Below, piece after piece: positions 1 through 4,108 of a DNA stretch of 11,213 nucleotides (positions are counted from its first letter, which is position 1; each line of letters starts with the position of its first letter). The translations under genes were made by a program, and so were the position numbers. The notes below the pieces were generated by a model, which saw only the letters and a program-made list of their open reading frames with translations, was not told where the DNA came from and did not search any database. The DNA is from an uncultured Actinomyces sp. (lineage in GTDB: Bacteria; Actinomycetota; Actinomycetes; Actinomycetales; Actinomycetaceae), in contig CALHZX010000139.1 of the NCBI GenBank assembly GCA_938040725.1, forward strand, positions 1-11,213. Direction: 5' to 3'.

Positions 1-146
1 GCGGCGGCGTCGCCATCCACGTGGAGGAGTCGGGTTTGGCGTCGGTCTCCGACGACGAGGCCGAGGCCCGCCAGGCGTACGAGGATGCGATCGGCATGTG
101 GGAGCAGGTCCTAGCCGCGGCGAAGACCTACCTCGAGGACCGCTGA
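1..146 (+). CDS. C-terminal end of a probable SRPBCC/AHSA1-like protein (5' truncated by window)
   Basis: An open frame enters from the left edge (first full codon at 3) and ends at TGA 144-146, giving 47 visible residues. They run from a beta-strand-like stretch (GGVAIHVEESG), through an acidic segment, to an amphipathic helix (GMWEQVLAAAKTYLEDR). A strand ending in a 'tesG'-like motif followed by a long helix beginning near a Trp is the usual C-terminal layout of small SRPBCC/AHSA1-type ligand-binding proteins, where the last helix closes the hydrophobic cavity. This is a resemblance by eye over a short segment. The coding nature is well supported by wobble GC and absence of stops; the family is tentative. 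A possible terminator lies about 180 nt downstream. Confidence 0.55.
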   Translation, partial: GGVAIHVEESGLASVSDDEAEARQAYEDAIGMWEQVLAAAKTYLEDR

Positions 147-167
147 GCGTCTAGGCTTGCGAGCTCC

Positions 168-290
168 CGGCACCTGCTGGTGTCGGCGGAGTGCCGTCCT
201 TTCGACGTCAGGGTCGTTGGCTGCGGAGGATTGTCGTCGTTGCGGCATCTGCTGGTGTCGTCGAGGTTCCGTCGTTGCGGCATTCCGCCG
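168..290. repeat. Short degenerate direct repeats downstream of the first gene
   Basis: The 17-mer at 169-185 (GGCACCTGCTGGTGTCG) recurs with one change at 244-260. A 13-mer GTCGTTGCGGCAT occurs at 236-248 and again at 271-283, exactly 35 bp apart. Small stems are possible, for example CGGCAC 168-173 with GTGCCG 191-196. No coding frame is convincing. The function is unknown; they may be remnants of an extragenic repeat family. Confidence 0.45.
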
Positions 291-328
291 CGAGTGACTC
301 GTAGTTAGCGTGTTGCCAGACTTTGCAC

Positions 329-360
329 CCCCGCGGCCTCACGCCCGCAGGGGTTGTTTG
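329..360 (+). terminator. Possible rho-independent terminator
   Basis: CCCC-GCGG (329-336) can pair with CCGC-A-GGGG (345-353), with one bulged base and an 8-nt loop. It is followed by a T-rich stretch TTGTTTGTTGG (354-364). It lies downstream of the rightward gene ending at 146. The distance (about 180 nt) and the imperfect T-tract keep confidence moderate. Confidence 0.4.
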
Positions 361-410
361 TTGGCGGTGCGGTTCACGGATGGTGAGCTGAGTGTCCGTC
401 CGGGTGTGTC

Positions 411-533
411 TCCCAAATTTCGCACGTAATTCCCCGTGGGTACTTCAACTTTTTGAGTCAGAACGTTGAAATTCTGCTGTTTCTGGGGTGTTGTTGCGTG
501 TGGCCGTCAGGGAATTACGTGCGGAATTGGTGA
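411..533. repeat. Hairpin element A, copy 1
   Basis: Outer arms at 415-434 and 510-529 are near-perfect reverse complements (core CGCACGTAATTCCC against GGGAATTACGTGCG). Inside them TTCAAC (444-449) pairs with GTTGAA (465-470). The whole element recurs at 893-1016 with arm changes that keep pairing. No reading frame in it looks like protein. It may be a structured RNA, a cruciform-forming DNA element or a MITE-like repeat; the sequence alone does not decide. Confidence 0.75.
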
Positions 534-605
534 GTGTGGGGACGGTGGCGCGGTGTTGGCTGCGGGCCGCCGGACGTTCGCCGCGGTGGGGCTTGTGCGC
601 GTGGG

Positions 606-686
606 TGCTGCACCCGATCCGTAGGCAGTGCACCCGTTCTGATCGGGTGCAGCGTCCCGTAAGAGGTGTAATGCCCGGTGTGGGAG
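606..686. repeat. Dyad array C: four TGCAC/GTGCA sites around a 13-bp inverted repeat
   Basis: GCTGCACCCGATC (607-619) and GATCGGGTGCAGC (641-653) form a perfect 13-bp inverted repeat. A second left copy of the core, TGCACCCG at 629-636, can pair with the same right arm (644-651), so two hairpins would be mutually exclusive. The cores TGCAC at 609 and 629 are 20 bp apart; the rightward cores are GTGCA at 647 and GTGTA at 666. The central offset (629 to 647, 18 bp) equals that of the two B arrays (768 to 786 in B1), which suggests a diverged relative. Confidence 0.6.
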
Positions 687-721
687 TTGCTGTGTGAACC
701 ATGGTGGAGCTTGTGACTCCG

Positions 722-842
722 AAGCGTTGCACTAGTTGAAGGAGCAAAGCACTAGATGGGGGAGCATTGCACTGGATAGTAGCTAGTGCAATGCCCTGCT
801 AAGTAGTGCAATGCTGGCGAAAGTAGTGCAATGCCTCAAGGT
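722..842. repeat. Dyad array B, copy 1: six 11-bp motifs at 20-bp pitch
   Basis: An 11-bp motif, TAGTGCAATGC, occurs rightward at 784-794, 804-814 and 824-834. In reverse orientation (GCATTGCACTA and variants) it occurs at 724-734, 744-754 and 764-774. All six start exactly 20 bp apart, three facing each way about a centre near 779. The innermost pair forms a perfect 10-bp inverted repeat (764-773 with 785-794). The site at 744 is the most degenerate (GCAAAGCACTA). The array is duplicated at 1051-1171. Even phasing suggests sites for a protein reading one face of the helix, but no such protein is identified here. Confidence 0.8.
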
Positions 843-892
843 GCCGAATGATGGGGAGCTGTATTGACGTGGGCGGGGAGCGGGCGTCAGCG

Positions 893-1016
893 CTCCCAAA
901 TTTCGCATGCAATTCCCCTGTGTGTACTTCAACTTTTGAATTCAGAACGTTGAAATCATGCGGTTTTTGAGGTGGTGCTGTGTGTGACCGTCGGGGAATT
1001 GCATGCGAAATTGATG
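893..1016. repeat. Hairpin element A, copy 2
   Basis: Outer arms 898-918 and 993-1013 match at 20 of 21 positions (core CGCATGCAATTCCCC against GGGGAATTGCATGCG). The inner stem TTCAAC 928-933 with GTTGAA 949-954 is identical to copy 1. Relative to copy 1, two positions in the left arm (C to T, T to C) are matched by complementary changes in the right arm (G to A, A to G). This is compensatory change that preserves the stem. Confidence 0.75.
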
Positions 1017-1050
1017 AGGCCGCCGTGTTTACTCCACTGTGTGAGTGGGC

Positions 1051-1171
1051 AAGCATTGCACTAGTTGAAGGAGCAAAACACTAGATGGGGGAGCGTTGCA
1101 CTGGATAGTAGCTAGTGCAATGCCTGGCTAACTAGTGCATTACATGCGCAAGTAGTGCAACGCCTCCCGGC
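1051..1171. repeat. Dyad array B, copy 2: six 11-bp motifs at 20-bp pitch
   Basis: An ungapped second copy of the 722-837 array, roughly 90% identical by eye. Leftward motifs start at 1053, 1073 and 1093; rightward motifs start at 1113, 1133 and 1153. Site sequences have drifted (ACATTACATG-like changes around 1138-1146) but spacing is unchanged. The array ends about 30 bp from the stop codon of the leftward gene at 1200, so it would lie in that gene's 3' region if transcription reads on. Confidence 0.8.
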
Positions 1172-1199
1172 GCGCGCCGACTGCGTCGTGAGCTGCGCT

Positions 1200-1715
1200 T
1201 TACCGTTCCGAGGCCTCTCGTTCTGCTGCCACATGATCGGTGGCCTCGCGTTCAGCGGACCCGCGCTCCGTAGCCTCTCGCGCCGCCGCCTCGCGGGCTG
1301 CCTTCTTGGCGCGGGCGCGGGCCTCGACCTCTTCGGGGGTGAGTGGGCCCTGCGTCGAACCGTCGCTGCCGTCGGTGCGCTCCCACGAAATGGCGAGGCT
1401 GTCGCGCGCGCCGAAGCGCGCCAGGTGGATGCCGACGATGAATTCGAGGCGATCAGCGTGCTCGGGCTCCGTGCGCAGCTCAAGCCTCAGATTAGATGCC
1501 GACACGACGACGTCGAAGCGCCCCAGGACCGGGCCCTCGCGGTCGAACAGTAGGTATCCGCTGCTCGCTTCCTCGTCCCAGAAGCCGGTGATCTTGTGTC
1601 CCATGTGGCTGACGAGCTGCTTGCCGTAGCGCGCCGCCCGCTCGGTCGGGATCGTGGCCACGGAGATCAGGGGGAACGAGGTCTCGCCCGTCGAAGGAGT
1701 CGAATTTAGCGGCAT
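1200..1715 (-). CDS. DUF2218 family protein with Ala/Arg/Glu-rich C-terminal tail
   Basis: A 171-residue protein read leftward from ATG 1715-1713 to TAA 1202-1200. Residues about 16-112 match the DUF2218 pattern: an N-terminal strand (PLISVATIPTERAARYGKQLVSHMGHK), an internal WDEE..SGYLLFD segment, and a closing EFIVGIHLARFG.RDSLAISWER. The molecular role of DUF2218 is not established; as far as I recall members often sit near iron or siderophore genes. Residues 125-171 are an unusual extension, in which three imperfect 10-residue units (AAREATERGS, AEREATDHVA, AEREASER) form a charged, probably helical tail. A candidate iron box overlaps the start, and the Shine-Dalgarno signal is weak, so leaderless translation is possible. 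It is transcribed divergently from the permease at 1879. Confidence 0.82.
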   Translation of the reverse strand: MPLNSTPSTGETSFPLISVATIPTERAARYGKQLVSHMGHKITGFWDEEASSGYLLFDREGPVLGRFDVVVSASNLRLELRTEPEHADRLEFIVGIHLARFGARDSLAISWERTDGSDGSTQGPLTPEEVEARARAKKAAREAAAREATERGSAEREATDHVAAEREASER

Positions 1716-1731
1716 AAGGCAAACCTAACTT
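1713..1731 (-). promoter_or_regulatory. Candidate DtxR/IdeR-type iron box at the DUF2218 start
   Basis: Reading leftward, TTAGGTTTGCCTTATG runs into the start codon. The first 14 bases match the actinobacterial DtxR consensus (TTAGGTTAGGCTAA...) at about 11 positions, but the second half-site is poor. Overlap with the start codon would fit repression by iron-loaded DtxR. This is inference from one imperfect site. Confidence 0.35.
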
Positions 1732-1878
1732 GAATGCGGCCCGTCTGCCATGTGGGGATCTAGATTCGGTCATGAGCGTGCCCGTGCGGTAGCGTTGGAG
1801 AGTCAAGCACTTCGCGAGAGTGTGCAAAGACCGCGCAAAACGTCCCAGGTGGGGCGGGAGCAGGCAGAAGGAACAACG

Positions 1879-3348
1879 ATGATAGTCGAGAACATCGAAC
1901 ACGGCGAGCCGCGCCAGGGCGGCGAAAAGCTTCAGCGAACGCTGAAAAACCGCCACATTCAGCTGATCGCCATTGGCGGCGCGATCGGCACGGGCCTGTT
2001 CATGGGCTCGGGTAAGACGATTTCCGTCGCGGGCCCCTCGATCCTGCTGGTCTACATGATCATCGGCGCGGTCCTGTTCCTGTTCATGCGCACCCTGGGT
2101 GAGCTGCTGCTCTCCGACCACAAGTACGCGACCTTCGCGGACATTGCGCGCGATCTGATCGGCCCGTGGGCTGGCTTCGTGACCGGGTGGACCTATTGGG
2201 CGTGCTGGGTGGTCACCGGCGTCGCGGACATGATTGCGATTACCGGCTACACGCACTTCTGGTGGCCGGACTTGCCTGCGTGGGTTCCCATCGGTGCGAC
2301 GACCCTGCTGCTCTTCGCCCTGAATGCGATGACGGTCAAGGCCTTCGGCGAGACGGAATTCTGGTTCGCCCTCATTAAGATCGTTGCGATCATCGCCCTC
2401 GTCGTCGTCGGTTTCGCCATGGTTGCGATGGGCACCGTCGATACAGAGGGGACTGCGGCCGCGGTCTCGAACCTGTGGAGCCACGGCGGCTTCTTCCCGA
2501 CCGGATTCACCGGTTTCCTCGGCGGCTTCCAGATCGCCCTCTTCGCCTTCATCGGAATCGAGATGGTCGGTACGACCGTCGCCGAGACCGATGACCCGGA
2601 CAACACCCTGCCGAAGGCCGTCAATTCCATCCCCGTGCGCATCATGCTCTTCTACGTGGCGGCGCTCGCGGCCATCATGATGGTGACCCCGTGGGATCAG
2701 GTGAGCCCTGAGAAATCACCCTTCGTCACGATGTTCTCGCTGACCGGCTTGGGCGCAGCGGCGACGATCGTCAACCTCGTGGTCCTCTCCTCGGCCGCCT
2801 CCAGCGCGAACTCCGGCATCTACTCGACGTCCCGCATGCTCTACGGACTCGCCCGCCAGGAGCAGGCCCCTCGGGTTTTCGCCCGCCTCTCCAAGCACCA
2901 CGTGCCCCTCAACGCCCTGTTCCTGTCCTGCGTGTGCCTGCTCTCCGGCATCGTCATCATGGCGACGGGCGACTCGATTTCCGGGGCTTTCACGCTGGTC
3001 ACCTCCGTGTCGGCCACCCTGTTCATGGGCGTGTGGGTCGTCATCGTCGTGTCCTACCTGGTCTACCTGCGCAAGCGCCCGCAGCTGCACGAGGCCTCGG
3101 CTTTCAAGGCCCCCGGCGGCGCGCTCGGCGCGTGGGTGGTCCTGGCCTTCATGGGGGCCATGGGCGTCATCCTGGCCATGTGGGACGATACCCGCCCCGG
3201 CCTTGTCTACTCGCTGGCGTGGATCGTGTTCATCGTGGGTGCGGCCTTCGTGAATCGCCACTTCCTGCTGCGTCGCGCCGAGCGCGGCGTCCTGGGCGAC
3301 GGTGGTACGGGCGAGGGACCTCATCAGGGCCCTCACCTGCACGAGTAG
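1879..3348 (+). CDS. cycA: D-serine/D-alanine/glycine:H+ symporter, CycA-like (APC amino acid permease)
   Basis: A 489-residue integral membrane permease with about 12 hydrophobic segments. The N-terminal APC signature NRHIQLIAIGGAIGTGLF (residues 24-41) is followed by MGSGKTIS and AGPS. Later blocks include GPWAGFVTGWTYWACWVVTG, GFQIALFAFIGIEMVGTT, EKSPFVTMF, SSAASSANSGIYSTSRMLYGLA and HEASAFKAPGG. These closely follow E. coli CycA as I recall it, along its whole length, which argues for this branch rather than a generic APC member. The start is ATG 1879, where AGAAGGA (1866-1872) is well spaced and the family N-terminus begins; the frame is open back to 1750 but that part does not resemble the family. 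The last 15 or so residues (GTGEGPHQGPHLHE) are a Gly/His-rich tail. It imports small D-amino acids and glycine, plausibly for cell-wall metabolism. Confidence 0.88.
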   Translation: MIVENIEHGEPRQGGEKLQRTLKNRHIQLIAIGGAIGTGLFMGSGKTISVAGPSILLVYMIIGAVLFLFMRTLGELLLSDHKYATFADIARDLIGPWAGFVTGWTYWACWVVTGVADMIAITGYTHFWWPDLPAWVPIGATTLLLFALNAMTVKAFGETEFWFALIKIVAIIALVVVGFAMVAMGTVDTEGTAAAVSNLWSHGGFFPTGFTGFLGGFQIALFAFIGIEMVGTTVAETDDPDNTLPKAVNSIPVRIMLFYVAALAAIMMVTPWDQVSPEKSPFVTMFSLTGLGAAATIVNLVVLSSAASSANSGIYSTSRMLYGLARQEQAPRVFARLSKHHVPLNALFLSCVCLLSGIVIMATGDSISGAFTLVTSVSATLFMGVWVVIVVSYLVYLRKRPQLHEASAFKAPGGALGAWVVLAFMGAMGVILAMWDDTRPGLVYSLAWIVFIVGAAFVNRHFLLRRAERGVLGDGGTGEGPHQGPHLHE

Positions 3349-3368
3349 CGCGATGAATACCAAGTGAC

Positions 3369-3374
3369 TATCCT
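3369..3374 (+). promoter_or_regulatory. Likely -10 element (TATCCT) for the TPP-controlled operon
   Basis: TATCCT sits 6-7 nt before the first base of riboswitch helix P1 (about 3381), the right distance for transcription to begin at the aptamer. No good -35 hexamer is visible upstream. The 32-bp gap after the permease stop (3348) leaves room only for this compact promoter. Confidence 0.4.
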
Positions 3375-3380
3375 CGCTTG

Positions 3381-3467
3381 AGTGCCACGGGAGCTCGACG
3401 AGAGCTGAGAGGGGGAAACCCCCGACCGTAGAACCTGATCCGGATCATACCGGCGTAGGAAGGCTCT
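3381..3467 (+). ncRNA. TPP (THI-box) riboswitch
   Basis: The conserved TPP aptamer blocks appear in order: CGGGAGCT (3388-3395), GCTGAGAG (3404-3411), a variable GGGGG-AAA-CCCCC helix, then GAACCTGATCCGGATCATAC (3431-3450) and CGGCGTAGGAAGG (3451-3463). P1 can be closed by 3381-3386 with 3462-3467. TPP binding normally lowers expression of thiamine synthesis or uptake genes. A TCCCT segment just after the aptamer (3468-3472) can pair with AGGGA in the ribosome-binding site (3494-3498), suggesting translational control. There is no U-tract terminator before the start codon. Confidence 0.95.
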
Positions 3468-3508
3468 TCCCTCGTGGCCGCCGTGCAAAACGAAGGGAGT
3501 ATTTTCGC

Positions 3509-4108
3509 ATGGCATCCACTGCTCCGTCCCTCCGCTGGAGGGTCATTGACATCGTCACCGCCGCCGTCCTGGGCGTCGCGTGCGGCCTCATTTTCGTCAT
3601 TTGGAACCAGGTGGGCGGTGCCGCCTACGAGGTCCTCAAGGCCGTTGCCCCCGGCCTGGGCGGCCTCGCGACGGGCATCTGGCTGCTGGGCGGCACGCTC
3701 GGCGGCTACGTGATCCGCAAGCCCGGCGCCGCGTTCTTCGTCGAGCTCATGGCTGCGACCGTCTCCATGGCCCTGGGGTCCCAGTGGGCCGTCGAGACCA
3801 TCTACTCCGGCCTCGCGCAGGGCCTTGGCGCTGAGATCGTCTTCGCCCTGGTCGCCTACCGCCGCTTCAACGCGATGATCGTGTCCGGCGCGGGCGCCGT
3901 GTCCTTCGCCTGTGAGTGGGTCCTCGAGCTCTTCCTCTCCGGCCACCTCGAAAAGGGCGTGCTCTACAACGCGATCTACCTGGTGTGCGGCGCGATCTCG
4001 GGCGCCGTCCTGGCGGGCCTGCTCGCGTGGGCGCTGACGAGCGCGCTCGCGAAGACGGGCGCGCTCGACCGTTTTGCTTCGGGACGCGGAGCGCGTGAGC
4101 TTGTCTGA
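3509..4108 (+). CDS. ykoE: ECF transporter substrate-binding (S) subunit, YkoE family
   Basis: A 199-residue polytopic membrane protein with about six hydrophobic segments, beginning DIVTAAVLGVACGLIFVIWN. The stretches RKPGAAFFVELMAA (residues 70-83) and GLAQGLGAEIVFA (101-113) fit the YkoE family of energy-coupling-factor S components. YkoE proteins bind thiamine or its hydroxymethylpyrimidine precursor outside the cell and deliver it to a dedicated ATPase/T module. The TPP riboswitch directly upstream supports a thiamine-related ligand. ATG 3509 is preceded by AAGGGAG (3493-3499), 9 nt away. The downstream gene overlaps or lies within 10 nt and encodes the rest of the transporter. Confidence 0.9.
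   Translation: MASTAPSLRWRVIDIVTAAVLGVACGLIFVIWNQVGGAAYEVLKAVAPGLGGLATGIWLLGGTLGGYVIRKPGAAFFVELMAATVSMALGSQWAVETIYSGLAQGLGAEIVFALVAYRRFNAMIVSGAGAVSFACEWVLELFLSGHLEKGVLYNAIYLVCGAISGAVLAGLLAWALTSALAKTGALDRFASGRGARELV

Noticed and set aside
411..533. Insertion sequence or active MITE
   Set aside because: No transposase is present and no target-site duplication is evident. The compensated stem changes are better explained by structure, though a MITE origin is not excluded.
445..1056. Small open frames in the repeat region on both strands
   Set aside because: They run through inverted repeats, have low-complexity Arg/Thr/His composition and no ribosome-binding sites. The duplicated copies are not conserved at protein level.
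722..1171. CRISPR array
   Set aside because: Repeats are 11 bp with 9-bp gaps, reverse orientation at a dyad, and the gaps are themselves conserved between copies. There are no spacers of normal length and no cas genes.
1750..1878. Longer N-terminus for CycA
   Set aside because: The extra 43 residues do not resemble the family, and ATG 1879 has a good Shine-Dalgarno directly upstream.
1492..2484. 330-codon leftward open frame opposite cycA
   Set aside because: It is antisense to the well-supported cycA and DUF2218 genes and its translation is Arg/Asp/Gly-rich without any family signature; it is a GC-driven shadow.
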